This document shows, piece after piece, positions 35,103-44,076 of a DNA stretch of 64,000 nt. Position 1 is the stretch's first letter. Each line of letters begins with the position of its first letter. Below the pieces are notes generated by a model that worked only from the letters and a program-made list of their open reading frames with translations, ran no database searches and was not told the origin of the DNA. The DNA is from Nocardioides sp. (GTDB lineage Bacteria > Actinomycetota > Actinomycetes > Propionibacteriales > Nocardioidaceae): contig NZ_JAPYPS010000008.1 of assembly GCF_029937575.1 (NCBI RefSeq), positions 54,193 to 118,192 of the forward strand, given 5' to 3'. Position numbers and translations under genes: made by a program.

Positions 35103-37484
35103 TCATTCCGCACGCGTGGCGCTGCGTCGGACGAGGAGGAGCGCGAGGTAGGAGGACCCCGCGAGCAGGAGCGCCAGCATGACGAGGTCGAGCAGGAAGT
35201 ACGCCGCCCCGGCCTGCGCGATCCAGTCGACGTCGGCGTCCTCCGCGTTGGCGCGCGGCCGCTCGATCCCGATCGCGGAGCCTGCCGCTGCGTAGGCCCA
35301 CCGCGACGGGGAGAGCCAGGCGACCTGCTCGAGCAGGGGTCGCGCGGCGATCGCGAACAGCGTCCCGCTGAGCACGAGCTGGACCATGATCACGCCGACC
35401 AGGGCCGGCATCGCCTGCTCGGTGCTGGTCACCACCGCCGAGAGGGCCAGTCCCACGACCACCATCACGAGGGACAGGGCCCCCACGACGAGAGCCAGGC
35501 GCGTCGTCCCCGCGAACCCGTCCGGTCCCGGCAGTCCTGCCGTCGCGATCCACGTGACGAGCAGGCCCTGCAGGAAGGCCAACGCACCCAGGACGGCGAT
35601 CTTGCTGGCGAGGTAGGCACCGGGCGAGAGCCCGACGGCGTACTCCCGGCGGAAGACGGGGCGCTCCCCCACCAGCTCCCGGATCGCCAACGCGGTGCCC
35701 ATCAAGCAGGCCGCCACGACCAGCACGGTGAGTCGTTGGCGGACCTCCTGGCTGCCGTCGCCGGCTGCGAGCGCGGCATCGAGCGAGAGCCCGTGCTCTC
35801 CGGGGACCAGCCGGCTCAGTCCCCCGAGGACCAGCGGCAGCGCGACGAGCATGGTCAGCAGCAGGCGATCAGCGACCACGACGGCGAGATTGCGCCGGAT
35901 GAGCGTCGACAGCTGACGCTCGCGGGACTGGTGCCGCGGCGCCGGCACGGGGGTGACCACCGACGGGACCAGTCCGGTCTCGGCGGGTGGTGCGGGCGGC
36001 GGGATCCGCGACCAGAGGTCCGGGTCGTCGAGCAGGTCGAAGACCTGGGGGTAGGTGTCGACGCCGAAGTGGGCGAGCACGCCGTCGGGCGGGCCGTGGT
36101 AAGCGATCCGACCACCTGGGGCGAGCACCATCACGGCGTCGCAGACGTCGAGCGCGAGCACGGAGTGGGTCACCACCATGACCACCCGACCCCCGTCGGC
36201 GAGCCCGCGCAGCTGGCGCATCACCTCGAGGTCCAGACCGGGGTCCAGGCCCGAGGTGGGCTCGTCGAGAAAGAGCAGCGGCGGAGCGGTGAGCAGCTCG
36301 GTGGCGATCGAGACCCGCTTCCTCTGCCCGCCCGACAGCTGGCTGCCGATCCGGTTGTCGAGGCGCTCGGAGAGCTGGAGCTGAGCGGCGACCGTGTGCA
36401 CGCGGGCGGCCCGCTCGTGCGGCTGGGTGTCGGGCGGAAGGCGCAGCTCCGCGGCGTACCCCAGTGCCTGGCGCACCTTCAGCTGAGGGTGCTGGATGTC
36501 CTGCTGGGGCACCACGCCGATCTGGAAGCGCAGCTGGTCGTAGTGGGCGTAGAGGTCGTGGCCCTGCCACACGACGCGCCCCTGGGTCGCCGGGGACAGC
36601 CCGGTCAGGGCGCCGAGCAGCGTGGACTTGCCGGCCCCCGAGGGACCGATCACCGCGGTCAGCGACGACGGGTCGAGCTGGAAGGAGAGGTTGTCGATCA
36701 GACGCTTGCCACCCTTGGCCACGACCGACAGGCCGTCGGCATAGAGCGTGAACTCGTGCCGCGTCGCCGTCGAGAGGAGCTGATCGCCGTCCCAGACGAA
36801 GGTCTGGTTGCCCAGCACGACCTCGGCACCGGGTCGCAACGGCGCCGACCCCAGGACGCGCCGGCCGTCGACGAAGATCCCGTTGAAGCTGCCGCCGTCG
36901 TGGAGCACGGCTGCCGTGCGCGAGGTCGCGAGCTCGAGCCGGCCGTGGAAGCGCGAGACGAGGGGGTCGTCCAGCACGATGTCGTTGGACAGGTCGCGCC
37001 CGATCGACAACGTCCCGCCCGAGGACCGGGGGCGACCAGCCGGCACCAGCGTCTGACCGTGGGCCAGCTGGCCGGGCGGTACGACGGGCTGGGGGGCGCC
37101 GGGTTCCGGGTGCGGGATCGACGTCGCGGGCGCTGCCGGCACCACGGGCGCCGCGGGATCGGTGCTGGTCGAAGCCGGTGGCCGGGTGAGCCAGACGGTG
37201 ATGCTCTCGCCGTCGAGGCCCCCGAGACGCAGCAGCGTCTCGGCGGTGCCGAGTCGGTGACGTCGCGCGCGCTCCCCCGCGACGTACGTGCCTCCGCTGC
37301 TGGAGTCGACCGCGACCCACGCGTCACCGTCCGGCTGCAGGGTGAGGTGGTGGCGTGAGGCCCGGGGGTCGCTCACCACGACGTCGCAGGTGGTCTCACG
37401 GCCGATCACGACCCGCCCGGTGAAGCGTCGCTCGCCCTGCTCGCTGCGCACCCACACCGAGGGAGCTGACTGCCGGGTGTCCAT
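35103..37484 (-). CDS. FHA-FHA-ABC transporter (ATPase and permease in one chain)
   Basis: The 793-residue protein has two forkhead-associated domains (about 25-90, with SDPRASRHH; and 158-230, with DDPLVSRFHGRLE and GSFNGIFVDG), an ABC ATPase at 250-480 (Walker A GPSGAGKST at 280-288, signature LSGGQRKR, Walker B LLFLDEPTSGLD), and an ABC2-type membrane domain at about 535-790. This is the architecture of mycobacterial Rv1747, an exporter controlled by Ser/Thr kinase phosphorylation. The FHA domains suggest binding of phosphothreonine; no kinase gene is in the window. The exported substrate is unknown. Confidence 0.93.
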   Translation of the reverse strand: MDTRQSAPSVWVRSEQGERRFTGRVVIGRETTCDVVVSDPRASRHHLTLQPDGDAWVAVDSSSGGTYVAGERARRHRLGTAETLLRLGGLDGESITVWLTRPPASTSTDPAAPVVPAAPATSIPHPEPGAPQPVVPPGQLAHGQTLVPAGRPRSSGGTLSIGRDLSNDIVLDDPLVSRFHGRLELATSRTAAVLHDGGSFNGIFVDGRRVLGSAPLRPGAEVVLGNQTFVWDGDQLLSTATRHEFTLYADGLSVVAKGGKRLIDNLSFQLDPSSLTAVIGPSGAGKSTLLGALTGLSPATQGRVVWQGHDLYAHYDQLRFQIGVVPQQDIQHPQLKVRQALGYAAELRLPPDTQPHERAARVHTVAAQLQLSERLDNRIGSQLSGGQRKRVSIATELLTAPPLLFLDEPTSGLDPGLDLEVMRQLRGLADGGRVVMVVTHSVLALDVCDAVMVLAPGGRIAYHGPPDGVLAHFGVDTYPQVFDLLDDPDLWSRIPPPAPPAETGLVPSVVTPVPAPRHQSRERQLSTLIRRNLAVVVADRLLLTMLVALPLVLGGLSRLVPGEHGLSLDAALAAGDGSQEVRQRLTVLVVAACLMGTALAIRELVGERPVFRREYAVGLSPGAYLASKIAVLGALAFLQGLLVTWIATAGLPGPDGFAGTTRLALVVGALSLVMVVVGLALSAVVTSTEQAMPALVGVIMVQLVLSGTLFAIAARPLLEQVAWLSPSRWAYAAAGSAIGIERPRANAEDADVDWIAQAGAAYFLLDLVMLALLLAGSSYLALLLVRRSATRAE

Positions 37485-37623
37485 GGGCGTGCGGTGCGTC
37501 CCTCGTCGTCGTTGGCGTGGTCTGACCGTGGTCGGGCGGCGTCAGCCTAGTCAGGCCGGGTGGTCGAGGCCGCCCGCGCGGGTCGTGTGCCTGAGGCCTA
37601 CCCATGGACCGGTGTCCCACACA

Positions 37624-37688
37624 CGACCCGAGCAGACGACCCGAGCAGACCGGCCGAGCAGACCGGCCGAGCAGACGGGCCGAGCCGA
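37624..37688. repeat. Five 13-bp tandem repeats
   Basis: Five adjacent 13-bp units occur: cgacccgagcaga twice, ccggccgagcaga twice, then cgggccgagccga. The unit is not a multiple of three and lies in the 243-bp space between the FHA-ABC gene start and the deaminase stop. Just before it (about 37559-37606) is a stretch beginning ggtggtcgaggc that may be a decayed copy of the palindromic repeat family. Confidence 0.8.
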
Positions 37689-37727
37689 GGGGCCGGCGGG
37701 CGTCGAGGGGGTGCGCCCCCGACGACC

Positions 37728-38213
37728 TCAGTAGCGGGTGCGCTCCAGGTCGGCGAGCCACGCGTCGAAGGGCGCGCTGCTCACCACGTCAGCGCCCGGG
37801 ACGCCGCGCTCGACCACCGTCGGCCAGGTGGCCCGGTCCTGGGTGAGGAGCTCGTAGAACGCTCGGTCGTCGAAGCCGCCCCGCGCGGCGTCGTCGCGGT
37901 CGGCGGCGAAGACGACCCGGTCCAGGCGCGCCCACAGCGAGGCCGAGACGCACAGCGGGCACGGCTCGCACGAGGCGTAGAGCGTGCATCCCGCGAGCGA
38001 GAAGTCACCCACGACTCGCCCGGCAGCGCGGATGGCCTGCACCTCGGCGTGGGCGGTGGGGTCGAGGTCGCGGGTGACGCGGTTCTGACCCTCGGCCACG
38101 AGGGTCCCGGCGCGCACGATCACGGCACCGAAGGGTCCTCCGCCGTCGGCGACGTTGGCGACCGCGAGCTCGATCGCGCGGGCCAGCCAGGTCTGGTCGG
38201 TGTCGCTGGTCAT
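37728..38213 (-). CDS. Nucleoside/guanine deaminase family protein
   Basis: The 161-residue protein is a zinc cytidine-deaminase-like enzyme. The catalytic H55-A56-E57 (TAHAEVQAI) and the ligand pair C85-C88 (EPCPLC) are intact. In this neighbourhood of urate and allantoin genes the best guess is guanine deaminase (guanine to xanthine), as for GuaD of Bacillus; a cytosine or tRNA adenosine deaminase role is less likely given context. It is the last gene of the purine cluster, 106 bp past the RpiR regulator. Confidence 0.85.
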   Translation of the reverse strand: MTSDTDQTWLARAIELAVANVADGGGPFGAVIVRAGTLVAEGQNRVTRDLDPTAHAEVQAIRAAGRVVGDFSLAGCTLYASCEPCPLCVSASLWARLDRVVFAADRDDAARGGFDDRAFYELLTQDRATWPTVVERGVPGADVVSSAPFDAWLADLERTRY

Positions 38214-38319
38214 GGGTGCTCCTGCGGGTGCTGGGTGCGGATGGGGTGCGGGGCGCGGCTCTGCGCCGAGGAGAGCGGGTCCGCCGGACGGATCCGGTCG
38301 GACGCCGAGGGCCCGGGGG

Positions 38320-39168
38320 CTACTCGACCTCGCCGAGCCGTCGGTAGCTGGAGACGATCGAGCTGACCCGGTCGCGGGCCGGGCGTCCGAGGGCGGCGTG
38401 CACGCCGTCGGCCAGCACGCTGACCACGCTCATCGCCGCGGCGTAGGAGTCGAAGGCGAGCGTCGTACCCACGGGGCACTCCAGCCACACGCGGGCGTGA
38501 CGGGCGTGCGCGGCGGCGGTGGGGTCGGCGAGGAGGACGACGTCGGCCCCGCTGGCGGCGACCGAGGCGAGCACCGGGCCGAAGCCGGACGGGCGCCGTC
38601 GGAAGCCGACCATCACCACGGCGTCACCACTGCGCAGGTCGGCGATCTCCTCGCCCACGACCTGGCCCGGCAACGGTGCCAGGCGTACGTCGGGCCGCAC
38701 CTGGGCCAGCTGCTGGCGCAGGTGCAGGGCGACCGGATGGGAGTTGCGCCACCCGATCACCAGCACTCGCCTGGCACCGGCGAGCACCGAGACGGCCTCC
38801 CCGATGGGCGCTCGGTGCAGGACCCCGGCGATGGCGGCGGCCTCCCGGGCGGCGTGGCCCTGGACGTCGACCAGCCCCTCGGTGCGCAGGGGCACCCCGG
38901 TGGTGCGGACGTCACGCAGGTGGTCGCGGACCTCCTCGAAGCCCGCGAACCCCAATGACCGGAAGAGCCGGCTCATCGTCGCCTTCGACACGCCCGCCAG
39001 GGCGGCGAGCTCAGCGGCCCGGTAGGTCGCGAGGTCGTCGAGGTGGTCGAGCAGCGTCTGGGCGGCGCGGCGCTCCTGCGGCGAGAGCTCGTTCTGCCGC
39101 GCGACGATGCGCTCCTCGATGCCCGGCAGACCGGCCGCGCGAGTGCTGCGGCTCAGGGGGGTGCTCAT
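38320..39168 (-). CDS. MurR/RpiR-family transcriptional regulator
   Basis: The 282-residue protein has an N-terminal HTH_6 domain (AAELAALAGVSKATMSRLFRSLGFAGFEEVRDHL) and a C-terminal SIS domain (about 125-260). SIS domains in this family bind phosphosugars, but purine-cluster RpiR proteins respond to pathway compounds. Its start overlaps the allantoate amidohydrolase stop by 4 bp, so it is co-expressed with the genes it most likely controls. A paired GAAACG/CGTTTC site at 41756-41782 is a candidate operator. Confidence 0.9.
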   Translation of the reverse strand: MSTPLSRSTRAAGLPGIEERIVARQNELSPQERRAAQTLLDHLDDLATYRAAELAALAGVSKATMSRLFRSLGFAGFEEVRDHLRDVRTTGVPLRTEGLVDVQGHAAREAAAIAGVLHRAPIGEAVSVLAGARRVLVIGWRNSHPVALHLRQQLAQVRPDVRLAPLPGQVVGEEIADLRSGDAVVMVGFRRRPSGFGPVLASVAASGADVVLLADPTAAAHARHARVWLECPVGTTLAFDSYAAAMSVVSVLADGVHAALGRPARDRVSSIVSSYRRLGEVE

Positions 39169-40481
39169 GACGCGGGCGTCCGCGCGACGTACGACTCGGC
39201 CACCGCGAGCACGGCAGCCTCGAAGGCGTCGATGCCCCGGGCGACGTCGATCTCGCGGACGTCCTCGCCGGGGTGGTGGCTGATGCCGTCGAAGCAGCGC
39301 ACGAAGAGCATCCCGATCTCGGTCACCGCAGCGATCGCCATCGCGTCGTGGCCGGCGCGACTCCACAGCCCCATCGGGGCCGCATCGCCCGTCTGACGTA
39401 CGCCGGCGACGACGGCGTCCTGGAGCCAGGGCGCGCAGGGGGCGGCCGGAGCCCGGTGGGTCTCCAGCACCTCGAAGCGCAGTCCTCGGGACTCGCAGAT
39501 CGCCTCGATCGCGACGGCGATCTCCTCCCACACGGCGTCGCGGTCGGCGTCGTGCGCCGCACGCAGGTCGAGGCTGAAGTCGGCCCGCCCCGCGATCACG
39601 TTGACCGCACCGGGTGCGACCTCGATCCGGCCGACGGTGGCGATGGCGTCGCTGCCGCCCTGCGACTCCAGGGCGATCCGCTCGATCTCGGCTATCGCGA
39701 GGCTGGCGCCGACGAGCGCGTCCTTGCGTCGGGGGTACGGCGTGCCTCCGGCGTGGCGGGCCTCGCCGAGCACGCTGAGCCGGAAGCGACGCGCACCCGC
39801 GATCGTGGTGACGTAGCCCAGCGACCGGTCCGCGGCCTCGAGGAAGGGGCCCTGCTCGATGTGCGCCTCGAGGTAGCCGACCAGGTCCTCGGGACGCCGC
39901 GCGGCGGCACCGACCTCGCGCGGGTCGAGCCCGAAGGCGGTGAACGCGTCGTACAGGCTGATGCCGTCGCGATCGCGCAGGTCCCACCAGTCGTCGTCCC
40001 AGACCCCAGCAGCCGCGCTGCTGCCGAGCAGGGCGGTGCCGAAACGGGTGCCCTCCTCGTCACTGAAGCCGATCACCTCGAGGGCGAAGGGCAACGGCGC
40101 GATCTCACCCTCGTCGACGCGCCTGGCGAGGCGCTCGGCGACGGCGATCGCCATCACCACGCCGAGCATTCCGTCGAAGCTGCCGGCGTCGGGGACCGTG
40201 TCGAGGTGGGAGCCCAGGAGCAACGCGGGCAGGCCCGGCTCGCGCCCCTCGCGGCGCCCGCACACGTTGCCGGCCGCGTCCTGCCAGGTGTCGAGGCCGG
40301 CCCGCTGCATCCACCGGGTGGCGGCCTGGTTGGCCAGCGCGTGCTCGGCGGAGAGGTGCACCCGTTCGAGGCCGGAGGTGCGCGCGGAGTACTGGTCGAG
40401 GATCGCGCAGCGGGCCAGTGCCTCGCCGGCGCTGGTCTCCTCGTGGACCTGCTGGCCCTGGCCGTCGTGACCCGCGCTCAT
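39165..40481 (-). CDS. Allantoate amidohydrolase
   Basis: This 438-residue M20-family metal enzyme should hydrolyse allantoate to ureidoglycine, CO2 and ammonia. Metal-binding motifs are LGSHLDTVPDAGSFDG, SDEEGTRFG and LEAHIEQGP; the C-terminal ligand is in DGISHHPGED. Carbamoylases of the same family (N-carbamoyl amino acid hydrolases) look similar; the surrounding genes decide for allantoate. It overlaps the aminotransferase gene upstream and the RpiR gene downstream by 4 bp each. Confidence 0.9.
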   Translation of the reverse strand: MSAGHDGQGQQVHEETSAGEALARCAILDQYSARTSGLERVHLSAEHALANQAATRWMQRAGLDTWQDAAGNVCGRREGREPGLPALLLGSHLDTVPDAGSFDGMLGVVMAIAVAERLARRVDEGEIAPLPFALEVIGFSDEEGTRFGTALLGSSAAAGVWDDDWWDLRDRDGISLYDAFTAFGLDPREVGAAARRPEDLVGYLEAHIEQGPFLEAADRSLGYVTTIAGARRFRLSVLGEARHAGGTPYPRRKDALVGASLAIAEIERIALESQGGSDAIATVGRIEVAPGAVNVIAGRADFSLDLRAAHDADRDAVWEEIAVAIEAICESRGLRFEVLETHRAPAAPCAPWLQDAVVAGVRQTGDAAPMGLWSRAGHDAMAIAAVTEIGMLFVRCFDGISHHPGEDVREIDVARGIDAFEAAVLAVAESYVARTPAS

Positions 40482-41743
40482 CGACCGGCTCCCGCATAGA
40501 CCTCGCGCGCGGCGCCGACGCCTCCACCGGCGGTCAGCGGCACGCCACCGGCGCGGAGCACCTGCTCCAGCGCGGCGAGGGTGAGCAGGACGGCGTCGCG
40601 TCGGGCGTTGTAGCCCATCGTGCCGATCCGCCAGACCCGCCCGGCGAGCGGGCCGAACGACGTACCGATCTCGATCCCGAACTCCTCGAGCATCGCCGAT
40701 CTCGCGGCGTTGCCCTGGTCGCCCGAGAGCTCGCCGGGGATCTCGACGGCGACGACGTTGGTCATCTTGTGGGCCACGTCGCCGAAGACGCGCAGCCCGA
40801 GTCCGCGGACCCCGGCGAGCATCGCGTCGCCATGCAGGCGGTGCCGTGCCACGGCCGCCTCCAGGCCCTCCTCGACCAGGAGCCGGGCGCACTCGCGAGC
40901 GCCGTACAGCATCGTGGTGGCCTCGGTGTGGTGGTTGAGGGCGCGTGGCCCCCAGTAGTCCATCACCATCGCCAGGTCGAAGTAGTTCGACGCGATCCGG
41001 CGCTCGGGCGCGACGTCCGGGTCGCCCTCGTCGCGGATCCCGGCCTCGACGGCCTTGCGGGCGTTGATCACGTCGACCGCGGCGGGGCTCATCGTGATGG
41101 GAGCCGACCCGGAGGGGCCTCCCAGACACTTCTGCAGCCCGGCCGTGACCACGTCGACGCCCCAGGCGTCGGTCTCGAACGGGTTGCCGCCGAGGCTCGC
41201 AGTGGCGTCGCAGTACAGGAGCACGCCGTGGCGCCGACAGATCTCACCGAGGTCGGCCAAGGGCTGGCACATCGTGGTCGAGGTGTCGCCCTGCACGACG
41301 GCGAGGACCTTCGGCCGGACCTGCTCGACGGCGGCCTCGACCTGCTCGGGGGTGAACACCTCGCCCCACGGCACCTCGATGGTGTGCACCTCGGCCCCGC
41401 ACCGCTCGGCGATCTCGGTGAGCAGGTGCCCGAAGCGGCCGAAGACCGGCACCAGCACCCGGTCGCCGGGCTCGAGCAGGCTCACGAGTGCCGCCTCGAT
41501 GCCGGCGCGCGAGGTGCCGTCGACGAGCAGCGTCTGCACGTGGGTCGTCCGGAAGACCTGGCGGTAGAGGTCGCTGGTCTCGGCCATCGTGGTGCGCATC
41601 CACGGGTCGTACTGGCCGACCAGCTGGGAGCCCATCGCCTGCAGCACGCGCGGGTAGGCGGTGATCGGACCCGGACCCATGAGGAGGCGAGGTGGGGGGT
41701 CGAGGTGTCCGGGGTGTCCGATGGGTCCGAGGGGGGCGCTCAC
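40478..41743 (-). CDS. pucG: PLP aminotransferase, likely (S)-ureidoglycine-glyoxylate transaminase
   Basis: The 421-residue protein is a class V aminotransferase. The PLP lysine is K205 in GLQKCLGGPSG, preceded by YCDATASLGG. PucG of Bacillus moves the amino group of ureidoglycine to glyoxylate, giving oxalurate and glycine. Serine- or alanine-glyoxylate aminotransferases are close relatives, so the choice of PucG rests on position between allantoinase and allantoate amidohydrolase. The start is GTG at 41743, 36 bp past the allantoinase stop. Confidence 0.85.
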   Translation of the reverse strand: MSAPLGPIGHPGHLDPPPRLLMGPGPITAYPRVLQAMGSQLVGQYDPWMRTTMAETSDLYRQVFRTTHVQTLLVDGTSRAGIEAALVSLLEPGDRVLVPVFGRFGHLLTEIAERCGAEVHTIEVPWGEVFTPEQVEAAVEQVRPKVLAVVQGDTSTTMCQPLADLGEICRRHGVLLYCDATASLGGNPFETDAWGVDVVTAGLQKCLGGPSGSAPITMSPAAVDVINARKAVEAGIRDEGDPDVAPERRIASNYFDLAMVMDYWGPRALNHHTEATTMLYGARECARLLVEEGLEAAVARHRLHGDAMLAGVRGLGLRVFGDVAHKMTNVVAVEIPGELSGDQGNAARSAMLEEFGIEIGTSFGPLAGRVWRIGTMGYNARRDAVLLTLAALEQVLRAGGVPLTAGGGVGAAREVYAGAGR

Positions 41744-41755
41744 GTCCCCACCCTA

Positions 41756-41782
41756 TGAAACGAACGTTTCTGGTGCGTTTCA
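41756..41782. promoter_or_regulatory. Candidate operator of the purine-catabolism regulator
   Basis: The site contains GAAACG-aa-CGTTTC (41757-41770) and a third half-site CGTTTCA (41776-41782) one helical turn (11 bp) from the second. The outermost halves, TGAAACG and CGTTTCA, are also inverted copies of each other. It starts 13 bp before the pucG GTG and overlaps the allantoinase stop. RpiR-family operators are often of the GAAA-N-TTTC type. Regulation by the nearby RpiR protein is inferred. Confidence 0.55.
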
Positions 41783-43147
41783 GGGCGCTCGGCGACGGCT
41801 GAGCATCCGTCCGGCCCGGAGGTCGGGCGCCGCCCGGTCCACCAGGACACCGCCGAGCACGGTCGTGGTCACCGACGCGTCGTACTGCTGGCCGTCGTAG
41901 GCGGAGATCGGGTTCCTGTGGGCCAGACGGGCCACCTCGACGAGCAGCGGCGCGGCGCCGTCGAGGACCAGGAGGTCGGCGTCGGCACCGACCTCGATCC
42001 GACCCTTCGCCCCGAGCCCGACGAGGTCGGCGGTCGAGCGCGCCATCCAGCGGCTGACGTGCTCGATCCCGATCCCGCGCCGGGCGGCCTCGGCGGCGAC
42101 GGCGGTGAAGCCGACCTGCAGGCCGGCGATCCCGCCCCAGGCCTGCTGGAGGTCGCCGTCGCCGCGCTCCTTCTCCTCGGCCGTGGCCGGCGAGTGGTCG
42201 GTGACGACCACGTCGATGATCCCCTCGACCAGCGCCTGCCACAGTGCGTCGCGGTTGCCTGCGTCGCGGATCGGCGGGCAGCACTTGTACTGCGGGGACG
42301 CGTCCGGGATGCCACCGGCGTCGAAGCAGAGGTAGTGCGGGCAGGTCTCGACGGTCACGGGCAGTCCCTCGGCGCGGGCCCGGGCGAGCAGGTCGAGGGT
42401 GCGCGCACTGGAGAGGTGGAGCACGTGGACCCGGGCCCCCGTCGCGCGCGCGCCGTCGAGCACCTGCTGGATCGCGGCGGTCTCGGCGGCGTCGGGGCGG
42501 GAGAGCAGGAAGTCGGCGTAGGCGCGGCTCGACGGAGCAGGGGCGTCGTCGAGGATACGGGCGTCCTCGGCGTGCACGATCATCAGCGCGTCGATCCGCG
42601 CGATCTCGGCGAGGTGCTCGCGGAACTGCGTCGGGTCCAGCGGGGGGAACTCGTCGACCCCCGACGGCGCCAGGAAGCACTTGAAGCCGAAGACGCCGTC
42701 CTCGTGCAGCGGCGCCAGGTCACCGAGGTTGCCCGGAACGGCGCCGCCCCAGAAGCCGACGCCGACCGCGAGCTGGCCGGCGGCCGCCGCGCGCTTGGCC
42801 TCGAGCCCGGCCACCGTCGTCGTGGGCGGGATCGAGTTGAGCGGCATGTCGACCAGCGTCGTGACCCCGCCCAGGGCGGCGGCGGTCGTCGCGGTCGCGA
42901 ACCCCTCCCACGCCGTACGACCCGGCTCGTTGACGTGGACGTGGGTGTCCACGACGCCGGGCAGGAGCACCGCGGAGTCGGGTACGGCGAGCACCTCGCC
43001 GCCGGCGTCGGCCAGCGGGTGGTCGAAGGGCTCGATCGCCGCGACCCGGGCCGCGTCGAGCAGGATCGTCGCCGGCACCAGCTCGTCGCCGACGAGGACG
43101 CGTCGGGCCCGGACCGCGCTGAGCTGCCTGCTGGGCTGGGGGCTCAC
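41780..43147 (-). CDS. Allantoinase
   Basis: This 455-residue amidohydrolase opens the hydantoin ring of allantoin to give allantoate. The metal site is visible as D67-x-H69-x-H71 (VDTHVHVNEPG), the bridging lysine K156 (GFKCFLAPSG), IVHAED, HVLHLSSA and VVTDHSPAT. Dihydropyrimidinase and dihydroorotase are related, but HVNEPGRTAWEGF and context match allantoinase (AllB). The GTG start at 43147 is one base after the urate oxidase stop. Confidence 0.95.
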   Translation of the reverse strand: MSPQPSRQLSAVRARRVLVGDELVPATILLDAARVAAIEPFDHPLADAGGEVLAVPDSAVLLPGVVDTHVHVNEPGRTAWEGFATATTAAALGGVTTLVDMPLNSIPPTTTVAGLEAKRAAAAGQLAVGVGFWGGAVPGNLGDLAPLHEDGVFGFKCFLAPSGVDEFPPLDPTQFREHLAEIARIDALMIVHAEDARILDDAPAPSSRAYADFLLSRPDAAETAAIQQVLDGARATGARVHVLHLSSARTLDLLARARAEGLPVTVETCPHYLCFDAGGIPDASPQYKCCPPIRDAGNRDALWQALVEGIIDVVVTDHSPATAEEKERGDGDLQQAWGGIAGLQVGFTAVAAEAARRGIGIEHVSRWMARSTADLVGLGAKGRIEVGADADLLVLDGAAPLLVEVARLAHRNPISAYDGQQYDASVTTTVLGGVLVDRAAPDLRAGRMLSRRRAP

Positions 43148-43148
43148 G

Positions 43149-44075
43149 TCAGCAGAAGCCGGGGATGCCGGCCCAGGCGCGGGGCTCGTCGGGCACGCCC
43201 TCGCGCACGACCGCCGCCTCGATCAAGCCGTACGGCCGATCCGCGGCGAAGAAGACCTCGCCCGGGTTGTCCTGCCCGAACGGCGCCAGGTCGACGAGGA
43301 AGTGGTGCTTGTTGGGCATCGAGAAGCGACACTCGACGATCCCGGGAAAGGCCTCGAGCACGGCCTTGCCCATCGCGAAGAGGGTCTGCTGCAGGGCCCG
43401 GGAGTGGAAGGTCGCGAACGTCTCCAGCATCACCGCACGGACGGCCTCGAAGGAGGCGTCGAAGTCGAGGTCCTCGACGTGGTCGGACCCGCCAGGGGGT
43501 GCACCGTGTCGCCACCACGCGGTCACCGACGTCGCCAGGATCCGGTCGTCGGTCTCGGGCAGGGTCGTGTACCTGTCGCGCGGGAACCCGGAGAACTCCG
43601 AGCCGGTCGACTTGAGCACCGTGCAGTCGGTCAGGCCGGAGATGACGAAGGTGTCGGCCCCGTCGACCTGCACGACGGCCGTGCGGGTCTCGGTGCCGGC
43701 GCGGGCGAAGGCGTGGTCGTGCGGCTCCCCGTCGGCCACGATGCGCTGCCAGGAGTACTGCTCGGCGCTCCACGTGCCGCCGGTGACCCATGGGAAGTCC
43801 TCGGTGAAGTGGCGTCCGAGCCGGAGCAGGAATGCCTCGGGCGAGCCCACGCCGTACTCCTGGGCGAAGGCGTAGACGGTGTTCTTCTGGGTGTCGGTCG
43901 CCACGACCTGGCTGTTGTCGCCGTCGGTGTGGCAGGCCTCGAAGTCGCCGCGCAGCTGGCTGGTGACGTTGAGGTCCTCGATCTCGTGCCGTGCACTGTC
44001 GCGGGTGACCCGGACCAGGCGGCACTCCGCCTTGCCGTACTGGTTGGCCCCCAGCACGATGTCTCCGTCCGCCAT
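43149..44075 (-). CDS. Urate oxidase (uricase)
   Basis: The 308-residue protein is a cofactor-free uricase that turns urate and O2 into 5-hydroxyisourate. It has two T-fold halves: LGANQYGKAECRLVRV with DTQKNTVYAFA in the first, and LTDCTVLKSTGSEFSGFPRD with MPNKHHFLVDL in the second. Length is normal for the PucL-type domain without a fused decarboxylase, which here is a separate gene. The C-terminus does not end in a peroxisomal-like tripeptide, as expected in bacteria. Confidence 0.96.
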   Translation of the reverse strand: MADGDIVLGANQYGKAECRLVRVTRDSARHEIEDLNVTSQLRGDFEACHTDGDNSQVVATDTQKNTVYAFAQEYGVGSPEAFLLRLGRHFTEDFPWVTGGTWSAEQYSWQRIVADGEPHDHAFARAGTETRTAVVQVDGADTFVISGLTDCTVLKSTGSEFSGFPRDRYTTLPETDDRILATSVTAWWRHGAPPGGSDHVEDLDFDASFEAVRAVMLETFATFHSRALQQTLFAMGKAVLEAFPGIVECRFSMPNKHHFLVDLAPFGQDNPGEVFFAADRPYGLIEAAVVREGVPDEPRAWAGIPGFC

Positions 44076-44076
44076 C

